The notes under the pieces are model-generated. The model was not told where the DNA came from. It saw nothing but the letters and a program-made list of their open reading frames with translations, and did no database searches. Positions 44,031 through 55,645 of a DNA stretch of 64,000 bases are shown here, piece by piece (position 1 is the first letter of the stretch; each line of letters opens with the position of its first letter). The DNA lies in the NCBI RefSeq assembly GCF_027595985.1, contig NC_073302.1:219315854-219379853 (forward strand), given 5' to 3'. Source of the DNA: Sorex araneus. Lineage: Eukaryota; Chordata; Mammalia; Eulipotyphla; Soricidae. Made by a program: the position numbers and the translations under genes.

Positions 44031-44262
44031 CACTCTATCACTGTATCGCTGTCATCCAGTTGTTCATTGATTTGCTCGCACGGGCACCAGTAACGTCTCC
44101 ATTCATCCCAGCCCTGAAATTTTAGTAGCGTCTCCTTATTCGTCCTTCCCAATGAGTGTGTTGTATTGGGGGCTCTTTCAGGGTCAGGGAAATGAGACCC
44201 GTTATTGTTACTGTTTTTGGCATATCAAATATGCCATGGGGAGCATGCCAGTCTCTGCCGTG
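44031..44262 (-). mobile_element. tRNA-less non-autonomous RTE derivative (most complete copy)
   Basis: Read on the minus strand: RTE 5' segment (CATATTTGATATGCC, CAGTAACAATAACG, CCTGAAAGAGCCCCCAATAC), then AATTTCAGGGCTGGGATG joined directly to the RTE 3' end (AATGGAGACGTTACTGG) and a CAGCGATACAGTGATAGAG tail. It has neither tRNA head nor coding region. The minus-strand frame at 43925-44152 still reads DEWRRYWCPCEQINEQ, the RTE protein C-terminus. Flanks share TTAAAAAAA.TGTAA, a likely TSD (44016-44030, 44263-44280). Confidence 0.9.
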
Positions 44263-44483
44263 TTAAAAAAAGATGTAAACTAAAAATGATCATAATAAAA
44301 TCAAATGCAATTGTTTTCTGGGACTTTTTAAGCCACTGAAACATTAATCTAAATTACTTTCACAAATCCATGGATTAGGGCAGTTTCAGACTCAATTGAA
44401 TGAATAGTAACACTATTTAATAATATAGAGGCATCACTACTTCTACAACAAATTTTTAAAATAGAGAAGCAAAAGGAAAGTTA

Positions 44484-44680
44484 GTAGGGCTAGAGAGATA
44501 ATAAGTCACTTTCTCTGCACACAGCTGACCCCAGTTTCATCTCCGGCACCACATGTGATGCCTGAGAACCACCAGGAGTCACTTTTGAGCACAGAGTGAG
44601 CTTGTGCCACTGCACTGCCAGGTTTGTTCCAATACCCCATTTCTAATCCCTCCACCCTGCCAGCCCCCAAATAAAAGGTT
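44484..44680 (+). mobile_element. Old SOR-like SINE
   Basis: GGGCTAGAGAGATAATAAG head, AGTTTCATCTCCGGCACC, body with AACCACCAGGAGTCAC, and an extended C-rich 3' part. Confidence 0.65.
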
Positions 44681-46006
44681 GTTATCATTCTCTAAGGAAT
44701 GTGCATCTCATGCCTCATAGAGAAGCTCCAGAACAACTCGGACCAGTTAGAGGTCACAGCATGCCAGGGGAAGCAGGAGTAAGAGCCTGTATAATGGTTA
44801 TAAACTTGCTTCTCTTCCTTTGCCTACCAGCAAGACAAAGGAGGATGAGCACGTTTAGGATTCATTGGTTTGAACATTTTCAGTAGATCAAAGGACTGGG
44901 AAGTCTTTAGTTACAGGTGAATCTACGGGATGATGGAGTTGAGGGTTATCACCTCCTGCAGATAGGATTCAGAGGGTTTTCTGGATTAGTTACAGACCAG
45001 GGTTAGTTAGTTTGCATGTCAAAGACAGCTAGCTAGCAGGGCAGTATTTTGCTCTCAAGGAATTAGAGCAGGAGGTTGCGGGGGCGGGGGGGGGGGGCAT
45101 TTCCCCCGTTTTTTTCCCATTTAGCAAGGCCTCAAATGCCAGAACACCCAGAAAACAGAAAATTAGAGTACAGGGTTAGTGGTTTAAATTTGCAAATGAC
45201 ATCTATCATATGGAGTGAGACTAAAGAGAGGTAGATAAAGGATGAGAATCTTACATTCTCAGGTACTGTTGGTAAAACACTGAAGATTCTACTCAGAAGA
45301 ATGTTTAGAAAACATTCTATTTTTGTTTTGGTTTCTGCCCTCCACAGATGTATAGATTTCTATCGTGGGGAGCTCAGACAAAGAAATTACAGTTGCTGCC
45401 CCTGACTCATCCTGTATCCCAAACTGCTCATAGGTGATGTTTTAGCATAGATGTGTGATTGTGGGTGGAGGAAATAAAAATATTTACCCATTATACACAT
45501 AATGAACTTACAGCTGTTGTGACACCTTAATTTGGAATCTGGTAAATGTTTCTAAAAGAGTTAAGTGGTGGTTCACTTAATCAGTAAAACTTCTGCCAAG
45601 TTGCTGGGTGTTTTAATTAAAATATTTGAAATGAAAGGTGGTGATTGTCAGGTCTGACAAAATAAGGTTCTTTGCTGACTTTAATTAAGGAGCAAAGAAA
45701 GTATTGTTTTAATTTCCCAGAGCCTATGGGGTGTAGTTTTTATGCCTTAAGTACAACTTCAGCTGTACCCAACTATAAATTTTCATCTATTGCACCCCAA
45801 CATGCTAAATCATATGTATTCAGGTTTTAGAGTTGAGTCTAAGGCAAAGATACCATTATTCTATCACTGATAAGCAATCATGAAATAACCTTTCAGAACA
45901 GCAGAGTAATTCATTTATATAAAATTCTATAAGAGATACAGATCAACATTCTACTCTTTATGTGCAGTTGACATAAAGTTGACAAAAAATATTGACAAAT
46001 TATTTC

Positions 46007-46132
46007 AGAGTGATCTTGGTTTGATCCTGGCATCACATCTCTGAGCACTACCAGCAGTGATCCCTGAGCACAGAGCCAGGGCAAGCCCTGAGAAATGCAG
46101 GGGCGTCTCCAAAACCCAAAATATAAATACAA
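46007..46132 (+). mobile_element. SOR-like SINE, 5'-truncated
   Basis: Starts at the B box (GGTTTGATCCTGGCATC), body GATCCCTGAGCACAGAGCC, A-rich end. Confidence 0.7.
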
Positions 46133-46207
46133 ATGCAGAGAGATACAAATTACAGGCTGCTTGAAGATAGCAATATTTGTTCACTGTTTATATAGGTACT
46201 CACTCTA

Positions 46208-46310
46208 TATCTATCTGTCTGTCTGTCTGTCTCCCCCTCCCTCCCTCCCTCCCTTCCTCCTTTTCTCTCCCCCCTACCCCTCTCTCTCTCTCTCACACAC
46301 ACAGCATTTT
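46208..46310. repeat. (CTGT)n / (CCCT)n / (CT)n / (AC)n compound low-complexity
   Basis: Pyrimidine-rich compound microsatellite. ORFs through it are artefacts. Confidence 0.9.
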
Positions 46311-48084
46311 CAAGAGCCTGGTAACTAAGTGAATATGGACACCAAGAACAATTTCAGCAAAACTTATCTCCATGAGGGTGTTGTCATGTCTCCTGTCTCG
46401 TACCTTTGTCCTGCATAGACTCTCAATATCTTTCTTCACATCTGTTTTTCTTTGTGAATAACATTTCAGAATTTAATTACACAATTTTATGATGGAAAAA
46501 GTGAGCCAACTCATAACTGTAACATTAACTCTAGTCCTCTTTAATTACAATTAATAGTGATTCCAAGCTGCTTGTAAGAACACTGACAGGTTGCTGGTCT
46601 CACTATGGTAGCAACGCCAAACTTTCTGGAAAATAGCACTTTGCCTTCTCAATGCCTATGAGTATGTTGCAGGCACTCTTTGTGGTTACAGAGAGTAAGT
46701 CAAGTAGAGATTTAGGATATGCTCCCTGTAGATTAGGTTCTCATGGAGAGTTCATGTATATTCAGGATAAAGTCCCCTTTATCTCAAGCAGATGCTACTA
46801 TAAAGAATGCAGGCTGTTGTGTATTTTGTTTTCTACCCCATGGTTTTCTGAGACCCTTGAAAGAATCTTGGCAGTACTGCCCATGTTACCATTTTTCACC
46901 AGTGGGATAAATACTGCAGGAAAGAATATTTTCTGTATAGGAACTTTGGTGGGTTCCATATAAGTTATACAATAGGTCACACAATGAAACGAAGGCTTTA
47001 TGATTAAGCAGAAACATCTAATACTCCCTCACTTTCATTTTCATGAGAAATTATGTGAAAGAAGAGGTTTATAGTCAAATGTGTTTGGGATATGATTTAT
47101 ACTTTATCTGCTCCTAGAGAGAAACAAGAGAACCCTAAAGGAAAGAAAATCTTACCTAACTCAGCATTTCTCATACTTGTTCAGTTACATTTTCCTTTTT
47201 CAAGTAACACCAACTATTAGAGCCTAGAATTTTCATTTAAAAAACAGATCTAGTATGTCATAGATATACTTCTATGACATAGAATGAGTACTTATGCATA
47301 TCATATTTTTCTTCATAATTATTTATTATGTAATATTAAGGTAAGAGTTTGTCATTCTTGATATGTACTATTATATTACTGTCCAAATAAATGAAGTGAA
47401 TTTATCATCATTTCAAAAACACGTTAGCATATAATTCTTTTACTGTGTCATAGGAAAATCATAGCATTTTTTTTCATTTTAATTTTGATAATTTCACAAA
47501 GTTCTTTTCTTTTTCAAAGTAGGAAGCTGGTCTATTTTTATTCCTGGCAACTTTATTCTGCCAAAGAACTTATATTTGATTTTCTCTCTACTTTGTTTAC
47601 TAAGAAAAGCTTTTTAGAATACCCTGTGGTCATTTATAACTGACTCATTATACCAAATACATACATACCACTGAAACTTTGTTTAGTTTAACTAGTGGCC
47701 TTTGTCAAGCTTAAAATTTCAGAACTTTTGTGGTCAAACCATAACCAACACCTTCTTTTAATGGTGTACAATTATGAAGTGTTCAAAATTGTGTATTACT
47801 TCATGAGTTACTAATTCAAAGAGGAATGACCATCTTTTCTGAGATCTGGCAATAAATGAAGTATGTTATATTAAATGACTGCCATTTTATCCAGATTTAC
47901 AGAACTGCAAAACAGAGACAGCTGTCACAATGAAACTACCCATCTGAAATAGATAAATAGATAAATGCAGAGAGCTAAAAACAGACAGTTTATTTATTCT
48001 TATATTAGGAGAGTGGATGAGTAATAAAAGAAAGGAAACTTTTTAATGGTTAAAAAAAAAAAAGAAAAAGAAATAGAAGCAAAG

Positions 48085-48220
48085 CCAGGATTGGCTCAAG
48101 GGGTATAGCACACGCATTGCATGTTCAAGGTGCTGGGTTTCATTTCTGGCCCCAAATGTCCCTTTGAGCACCACCAGGTATAGCCCTGGTAGCCCCAGAA
48201 TGCACCTGTAGAATGCTCGC
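48085..48220 (+). mobile_element. Old SOR-like SINE remnant
   Basis: GGATTGGCTCAAGGGGTATAG, GGGTTTCATTTCTGGCCCC, GAGCACCACCAGGTATAGCC. Confidence 0.6.
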
Positions 48221-48569
48221 CTTCCCCAATAGAATGTAAGACAGCATTACAAGACGGCTTTTGCCTGATGCACAATGAACCCCCTTGTCACTGTCAGACA
48301 CATCTTATCTTTTAGTGGCCCTGAGTGCAGCACTGGGAGTCTCTACTATAGAAGGAATGTGCCTACCCTCCATCTCACTGTCCCAGCATGCTTGGGGGTC
48401 ATTTGTCTTTTTTTCATTTTAAGACCGAGAGTGGGCTTGCTACATATTTAACTTCTCTAGCAATATTTCTTTTTTTGTAATGAAGTAATTATCACTGTTA
48501 GCCATTATTCAGTGGTGAAAATACAAATGGGATCTATGAAGGTAATATATGGAATATGTACCGAGAATG

Positions 48570-48745
48570 CTGAACAAGAACCCTTGCAACTGAAAAAAGG
48601 TCCTTGAGCACTGGTGGAGGGTTGAGTACTTGGTCAGTGTATGACAGGAATGCAAGCATAAAAGTTTGTAAATCTGTAACTGTACCCCATGGTGATTCAC
48701 TAATAAAAATGTCTTTTAAATAAATAAGTAAAAAATAAAACAAGG
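48570..48745 (+). mobile_element. L1 3' UTR end in sense orientation
   Basis: GCACTGGTGGAGGGTTGAG, TATGACAGGAATGCAAGC, GTAAATCTGTAACTGTACCC, GGTGATTCACTAATAAAAATG and an A-rich tail: the complement of the antisense L1 ends elsewhere in the window. Confidence 0.88.
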
Positions 48746-49371
48746 CCGTTGCTGGCTTGATAGAGGGATTTCTTTGAGCTTTTGCTCTTCTATCAGCGTG
48801 ACTCAGTACCTCATTGTGGGAGAAAGGAATGCTGGATTGCTGGGGATTCTCATTAGGACTTGGCACTTTCTTGGAAAGAGTTGCAAGGAGAATGTACAAG
48901 AGTTATATTTGACCTGCTCCTCAGGCAGTTCACCTCTACTCCCTACCCTCCCCCAAACCTATTATTTGCACCTATGTGTTTTGAAATGTGTTTGTGGCTA
49001 ATTTTTACAAGACTAAAATGCTTCTACCAAACTGTGATTTGTCATCTAGACAAGACTCCTTGAATTCATTTTATAGATGCAGATAAAATGATAGTCAGAA
49101 ATGGCCATGTTTTCATTTTAAAAGGGAGTGTTCAGATATACTATTTTTCTTTAATTTTTTAAGGTGCAAAACTTTGCTCAACTACATTAAATTTGATAAT
49201 TTTCTTATGCAATTTAATTTTTCATAGGTTTTATATTTCTAATTTTCTTATCTCTATCTTTGATACAATAACATTAATTCTCCTATTATTATTATCTGAA
49301 CTAAACAATCCATATTTTTTATTTGAATTCAAATGTAAATTCTAAAACTCAGTGTCCCTCTATCTGCCTTT

Positions 49372-49835
49372 ATTTATTTATTTTTTAATTTTATTGAATC
49401 ACCATGAGATAGTTACAAGATGTGTGGGTTACAATCTCACAATGATCAAACACCCATCCCTCCACCAGTGCACATTCCCCAGCACCAATATCCCGGGTAT
49501 ACCCCCCCTTTCCACCCTCCCCCTGCCTCTAAGGCAGACAATATTCCCCATACTCTCTCTCTACTTTTGGGCATTATGGCTTGCAACGCAGACACTGAGA
49601 GGTCATCATGTTTGTTCCATTATCTACTTTTGGCATGCATCTCCCATCCCAACTGATTCCTCCAGCCATTATTTTCTTAGTGATCCCTTCTCTATTCCAT
49701 CTGCCTTCTCCCCTCCGCTCATGAAGCAGGCTTCCAGCTATGGGGCAATCCTCCTGGCCTTTGTATCTACTGTCCTTGGGTGTCAGCCTAATGTGATGTT
49801 TCTGCCTTTGTTTTTTGCATAACAGCTCTTAATTC
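49372..49835 (-). mobile_element. L1 3' UTR (antisense), 5'-truncated
   Basis: T-rich tail, TTGAATCACCATGAGATAG, CACAATGATCAAACACCC, ACCAGTGCACATTCCCC, TACTTTTGGGCATTATGGC, and on to the region just 3' of ORF2 (GGTGTCAGCCTAATGTGATG). Same subfamily as the 33.7-kb fragment. Confidence 0.88.
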
Positions 49836-49959
49836 AAAGTTTCATATCAAAGAATTTTCCATAAAGATAAAGGGGGAAAAATAAGAGGTCTATGTTGATT
49901 TCTAGAAAGTGGAACCACTAAATTTCTTTTTTTAATTATGCCTGATGGTAGCATGCTGG

Positions 49960-50160
49960 GCTTTCCGATTCCTCCATCCCTCTCGGAGAGCCCATCAAGC
50001 TACTGAGAGTATCCCACCCACATAGCAGAGCCTGGCAAGCTACCCCTGGCATATTCTATATGCCAAAAAACAGTAACAAGTCTCACAATGGAGACATTAC
50101 TGGTGCCTGCTCGACCAAATTGATGAACAACGGGACGACAGTGCTGCAGTGCTACAGTGC
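49960..50160 (+). mobile_element. RTE-tailed SINE, 5'-truncated (no tRNA head)
   Basis: Begins at the head-body junction (GATTCCTCCATCCCTCTCGG), contains both copies of the CAAGCTAC repeat and the GCATATTCTATATGCC palindrome. The RTE 3' end TTGATGAACAACGGGACG is followed by a GACAGTGCTGCAGTGCTACAG tail. Confidence 0.9.
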
Positions 50161-50167
50161 CTAATGC

Positions 50168-50342
50168 GAGTCCAGAGGGAGAGTACAACAGGTTAGTTGC
50201 TTGCCTTGCATACAGCCAACCTGGGTTCAATCCTCGGCATCCCATGTCGTCACATAAGTACTGCCAAGAGTAATTCCTAAGTTCAGAGCCAGGAGTAATC
50301 CCTGAGCATTGCCTGATATGGCCTTCAAACAAACAAAAATTA
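50168..50342 (+). mobile_element. SOR-like SINE, moderately diverged
   Basis: TTGCTTGCCTTGCATACAGCC, GGTTCAATCCTCGGCATCCC, GAGTAATTCCTAAGTTCAGAG, AAACAAACAAAAA tail. Confidence 0.85.
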
Positions 50343-50429
50343 TGTTTGATGGAACTTGGAAGAACTATTTAAGATCATAAGACACTAAAATTATAATGAC
50401 TAAAACAAAGTAAAAAAATAAATACTATT

Positions 50430-50605
50430 CTTAAAGGGTCAGTGAATGGTTGAAAGGGCTGCATATTCTTTGCCTGCAAGAACCCCAGCTTCCATCCCTG
50501 GGACTTCATGGTGCCCCCCACGCACCACCAGGAGGGACTACCAAGTACAAAGCCAGAGTATTCCTTGAGCACTGCTAGGTGTGGTCTAAAAGCAAGTAAA
50601 ATAAA
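50430..50605 (+). mobile_element. Old SOR-like SINE
   Basis: TTCTTTGCCTGCAAGAACCCC, CCATCCCTGGGACTTCATGG, GAGCACTGCTAGGTGTGGTC and an A-rich end. Confidence 0.7.
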
Positions 50606-51984
50606 ATGAAGCAAAAAAAAGCAACAAAGCAGATTATTCTTAAATTAACTTTAAAAATAGAAAATATATATTACTGGAGATCCCAGAAATTCTAAGTAGC
50701 CAGTGAAATATTACAAAGCAACAAGTCCTACTGGACATATTAGCATGATAAATGGGCCTTATATGTTTCTTTACAAGGATTTATATTGATGATATAATCT
50801 GGTCTCTTGTAAGAATACTTTTGAAAAAGGCAGAAAAACACTAACAGTGCTGGACACTGAGGTTACTGATATTAACCCCCAAAGTCCTAGACAAATAAGA
50901 AAAACTAGTTAACCCATGTATAATGGAATCTCACAGGGTTCAACAACTACATTTCACCATAATTTACTGAATTAAATAATGGTAGTCTGCACTAAACAGG
51001 CCTGCCTTCTTGAAACTAGAAGATAGTAGTTTATAAATAGATGACCTCAGTTGATCAATTACTGTTCATATCCATGAAAAAAGAAAAGGATAATAATATT
51101 TTCTAAGAAAAATAAATACAACTCTCAATGTACAGTAAATAAATTGTTACAGTGGAAGTGAAGAATTTCCATTAATAAACAGCACTGATACTTGGTAAAA
51201 CATAGGTAATTCTAAGTGTATATCTTTAGATATGTTGTATAAAGATTTGAAATATTGAAGGAATTCAAATGGTTATTAAATTCAGTTAAACTGCTGCTTA
51301 GATAAGAAATATATAAGTAGGCATTACTCCTTTTCATTTTGAGGATTGTTATATTAAAGGTACTTAAGCCCCATTAAAATCCTCTTAAAAGAGTATAGTT
51401 AAGTTGAACAAATTTTTGTCTTAGGAGACCTTTAAAATGGAATGTTAATCACTCTGAAATTTTAATGTTCAGATTATATCTAAATCACAGTTTATCAATT
51501 CATATTCCCTAACAAATCTTGCCAATTTCTTAACTGGGCTTTACTAATCCCTGGATGCTAGTTGAACAGAAATTGCTGCTAATGGTAAAATGTTAAAATG
51601 GTACATTTATTGAAATTGTGACTTATTTTCATTTAATAAAATACCTTATCAGATTCATCATTTTTAAAGTCAATTCAATAGTGTCTCTTGAATTCTTTGT
51701 CAATGCAATGCTCTTGCGTGATTCAAAAACCAGCAAGGCAAGCCCTGGGAAAGAAGTGGAGTTAAAAATGGGGAGAAAAATGACAGAATTAAGCAGACAT
51801 ATGAGAATTTCACAACTTATGTTCACTATTTTCCACTGTGTGTAGCCTTTCTGAACTGTTTCCAAAAGTATTTTCTGGAGTTCGCTCAAAGAATGGAGGA
51901 AGATGGAAATTCCAGAAGATGAAATTTTAACTAGAATAATTAGCAGGAAATTAATGAACAAATTGCCAAATCTGGGACAGGTCA

Positions 51985-52125
51985 AGAGCCCAAAAGGCTT
52001 GTTTGGATGCTGGTAGTCTTGGTTGAAACCTGGTACTCATTGTCCCCCAGGCACCAGCAAGATCATTCTCTGAGACCCAGGTCAGGAGTAGTCTCTGAGT
52101 GGATATAGGCCAAAAACAAAAAAAG
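51985..52125 (+). mobile_element. Old SINE remnant
   Basis: TGAAACCTGGTACTCATTG and CAGGAGTAGTCTCTGAGTG followed by AAAAACAAAAAAAG. Weak but ordered. Confidence 0.5.
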
Positions 52126-52199
52126 AATGGCCAAATTTTAATGATTATTTAGTACTGACTATTCCACTGCAGGAAACACTATTAAACATGATTTGAGGG

Positions 52200-52335
52200 T
52201 TTGGGGAACAGCTAAAATGGCTTGAACTACGATATGGATGTGGGGGGCCCAGTTTTGGTTCCTGGTACCACATGGACCCCCACCCCAGCACTGGAGGAAG
52301 CAGCTCCAGGCTGAGCTGGGATTAACCTTCAAGCA
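52200..52335 (+). mobile_element. Possible old SINE remnant
   Basis: GGTTCCTGGTACCACATGG and CACCCCAGCACTGGAGG resemble a SOR B-box/body region. Weak. Confidence 0.4.
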
Positions 52336-53081
52336 ACATAAATGTAATCCACAATTTTTTTTAAATTTTGGTTAAGAATTTTGAATAAGAAATAAAATCA
52401 AATAAATGGTTTGAGGAGCCTTCAGCTGATGTTAGGAGCCTACGGTGGACATAGAGATCAGGCAGGATTAGTAAATGGTGAGCATTATTGGATGATGGAC
52501 TGTAAAATTTGTCATGAGTAAAGGACTATTTCAAGGAAAAAAATGTTGCTAATAATCTTTAAGAATGACCATATGAAGGAGCTTCGTCTTGGAATTTGAG
52601 TTTCTTAGATCAAGGGTGACTGTAGCCAATAGAGAGAGGAGAATTAAAAGCTGGTTACTACACCCACCAAATGAACAGGAAGAGAATCTTCATGGAGAGG
52701 ACTATAATGTGGGATCCACTGTTTCCAGTAGATACCAGAGATCAAATCATCAGTTTCTTAAGACTCTGAGGACTAATGCCTAAGCCAGTAAATCTCCTGA
52801 CTTCATGGAAATTGGATGATAGAAACAGAGCAACTCCTGTTGGAGAAATGGGGGTGGGATGGGGACTCCAGTATTTTTTTCTATTTTTCTGAGAATGGGC
52901 AAATTCAATGAAAAGAAAGCAATGAAAAGAAAAGAAAGCTCAAGTATATGGAGCTTTTGTCCTATAATAGAACTAGGGAAATAAAGCACAACTTTCCTAA
53001 AATCATACTTGCCCCTACTATGTCCAGTAGATGTACATTTTCTATTCTGGTTATTATTAAAACCTTGGCTGCAACCCTGGA

Positions 53082-53268
53082 GAGAGGCGGGAGAGATAGT
53101 ATCAGAAGTATGGGACTTGCTTTATACCCCAGTTTGATCCGTGGGACCACATGGTCCCCTGAACACTGCCAGGGGTCACTCACTCCTGAACACAGAGCCA
53201 GGAGTATCCCCTGAGCACTGTCAGGTATAGCACCAATTTGTCCCTCTGCCAAATAAAATTAAAGTGAT
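53082..53268 (+). mobile_element. Diverged SOR SINE
   Basis: GAGAGGCGGGAGAGATAGTA head, CAGTTTGATCCGTGGGACC, GGTCCCCTGAACACTGCC, CAGAGCCAGGAGTATCCC and AAATAAAATT at the end. Confidence 0.85.
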
Positions 53269-53388
53269 GCTTTCCAGGGACATCATTGATGATCATTACA
53301 TCAGTGATGTAAAGGCGTGGTCTAACAGTATCCAAACCACAGAGTCAACACTGAAAATAAGAGATCCAAACTTCAACAAACAAACTTT

Positions 53389-54133
53389 TTTTTTTTTTTA
53401 ATTCTCTACCGAGTCACCATGTGGAAAGTTACAAAGTTCTCAGGTTTTTTTTTTTTCTGGGTATTTTTTTTTAATTTTTTTTTTTTTAACTTTACATTGA
53501 GTCACCATGTGGAAAGCCACAAAGTTCTCAGGCCCAAATCTCAGTTACACAACACTCAATACCCATCCCTTCACCAGCGCCCACACTCCACCACCAAGAA
53601 TCCCAGCACAGCTCCACCCCCCCCACACCCCCAACCCCCCCACGCCCCCAGCCCCCCCGCCCCAAGCCCCCCCCCACCTGTGCAACCAACAAACTTCACT
53701 CTACTTTCACTTTGACTGCATACAATATTTCAACAAAACTCACTATTATTGTTTGGAGAGTCTCTCCCCTAAAGTCAGACCTGCTGAAAAGGAAGCATTA
53801 GATAATTTGTTTTCCATTGCTGAGGATGAAGAGGTATGAGGTCGAGTGACCACACTTATCGGCCTCTCAGTTTTGGGTTTCTGTAATTTAGTATTTTAGT
53901 AACTAAGTCCAGAGAGATATCTGCCAGAAGTTGCATCATTGCCAACTTGTACTTCTCAGTTACATTATATTCCACATATGAGTGCAATCTTTCTATGTCT
54001 GTCTCTTTCTTTCTGACTCATTTCACTCAACATGATACTTTCCATGTTGATCCATTTATATGCAAATTTCATGACTTCATGTTTTCTGACAGCTACATAG
54101 TATTCCATTGTGTAGATGTACCAGAGTTTCTTT
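53389..54133 (-). mobile_element. Outer (older) L1, antisense, part 1: 3' UTR and ORF2 end
   Basis: T-tract, then two copies of ACCGAGTCACCATGTGGAAA-like 3' UTR sequence (about 53404 and 53498, separated by T-rich filler), a C-rich tract at 53600-53685, and the ORF2 C-terminus region (TTTCACTCAACATGATAC). Interrupted at 54134 by a younger L1. Outer TSD TCAACAAACAAACTTT at 53373-53388, and again at 55459-55474 beyond the inner element. Confidence 0.88.
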
Positions 54134-55370
54134 TTTTTTTTTTTTAATTTATTTATTTTTAATTAGAGAATTACCGTGAGGGTACAGTTACAGATTTATA
54201 CACTTTTGTGCTTATACTTCCCTCATACAAAGTTCGGGAACCCATCCCTTCACCAGTGCCCATTCTCCACCACCCGTAAACCCGGCGTCCCTCCCACCCT
54301 CCCCAATCCCATCTCCCCCCCACCCCACCCTGCCACTGTGGCAGGGCATTCCCTTCTGTTCTCTCTCTCTAATTAGCTGTTGTGGTTTGCAATAAAGGTG
54401 TTGAGTGGCCGCTGTGCTCAAACTCTAGCCCTCATTCAGCCCGCAACTCCCTTCCCCCACATGGCCTTCGACTACAATGTAGTTGGTGATCGCTTCTCTG
54501 AGTTGACCTTTCCCCGGAACGTGAGGCCAGCCTCGAAGCCATGGAGTCAACCTCCTGGTACTTATTTCTACAGTTCTTGGGTGTTAGTCTCCCACTCTGT
54601 TATTCTATATACCATAGATGAGTGCAATCTTTCTATGTCTGTCTCTCTCTTTCTGACTCATTTCACTCAGCATGAAACTTTTCATGCCCATCCACTTAAC
54701 TACAAAATTCTTGACCTCCTTTTTTCTAACAGCTGCATAGTATTCCATTGTATAGATGTACCAAAGTTTCCTCAACCAGTCATCCGTTCTGGGGCATTCG
54801 GGTTTTTTCCAGATTCTGGCTATTGTAAACAGTGCTGCGATGAACATACATGTGCAGATGTTGTTTCGATTGTACTTTTTTGCCTCTCTGGGATATATTC
54901 CCAGCAGTGGTATTGCTGGGTCAAATGGGAATTCAATATCTAATTTTTTGAGAATCGTCCAAATTGTTTTCCAGAAGGGCTGAACCAGTCGGCATTCCCA
55001 CCAGCAGTGAAGAAGGGTCCCTTTCTCCCCACATCCTCTCCAACAGCGGTTGCTTTTGTTCTTTTGGATGTGTGCTAGCCTCTGTGGTGTGAGGTGGTAT
55101 CTCATGGTTGTTTTGATCTGCATCTCTCTGATGATTAGTGATGCAGAGCACTTTTTCATGTGCCTTTTGGCCATTCGTATTTCTTCCTTGGTAAAGTTTC
55201 TGTTCATTTCTTCGCCCCATTTTTTGATGGGGTTGGATGTTTTCTTCTTGTAGAGTTCAACCAGTGCTTTATATACCATTGATATCAACCCCTTATCTGA
55301 TGGGTATTGTGTAAATATCCTTTCCCATTCTGTGGATAGTCTTTGGATTCTGGTCAATGTATCTCTTGCG
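54134..55370 (-). mobile_element. Inner (younger) L1, antisense, 1.24 kb, perfect TSD
   Basis: 3' UTR with TTAGAGAATTACCGTGAGGG, CATACAAAGTTCGGGAACCC, CATTCTCCACCACCCGTAAAC, then ORF2. It is flanked by a perfect duplication TGTACCAGAGTTTCTTT (54117-54133 and 55371-55387), which is itself outer-L1 sequence. It closely resembles the 26.4-kb L1, so both belong to a recently active subfamily. Confidence 0.95.
54605..55357 (-). pseudogene. L1 ORF2 C-terminal fragment, 250 codons still open
   Basis: Minus-strand frame without stops covering the post-RT region of L1 ORF2p. It includes the cysteine-rich motif [18 protein letters not shown] (C-x3-C-x8-H-x4-C form) and the natural ORF2 stop. Its equivalent in the 26.9-27.4 kb copy is broken by a SINE. 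It lacks endonuclease and RT and has no start, so it is a truncated fragment. The open frame over 250 codons signals youth, not function. Confidence 0.92.
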
Positions 55371-55458
55371 TGTACCAGAGTTTCTTTAACCAGTCATCTG
55401 TTTTGGGGCACTCTGGTTTTTTCCAGATTCTGGCTATTGTAAACAGTGCTGCAATGAA
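55371..55458 (-). mobile_element. Outer L1, antisense, part 2
   Basis: TGTACCAGAGTTTCTTTAAC continues the outer L1 ORF2 remnant for 88 nt to GCTGCAATGAA, then the outer TSD copy begins at 55459. It shows the outer element was itself short (under 0.9 kb) before the inner one arrived. Confidence 0.9.
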
Positions 55459-55479
55459 TCAACAAACAAACTTTAAAAA

Positions 55480-55645
55480 ATTCCCGTCAAGGTTTTAAGC
55501 TGGGAATGAGGGGGGAGCAGAATGATCTGAAAAGTCTGGTGGTATTACCAGTGCTGGGACATAGCATGTCTGAAACCCAACTATAAGTAACTTTGTAAAT
55601 CATGGTGCCTTAACACAATTTTTTAAAAGTTTCAAATAAAATAAC
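55480..55645 (+). mobile_element. Possible older L1 3' UTR in sense orientation (target of the outer L1)
   Basis: TGAAACCCAACTATAAGTAAC, TTTGTAAATCATGGTGCC and an A-rich end resemble old L1 3' UTR sequence. If correct, the two antisense L1s sit inside a third, oldest L1. Confidence 0.4.
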
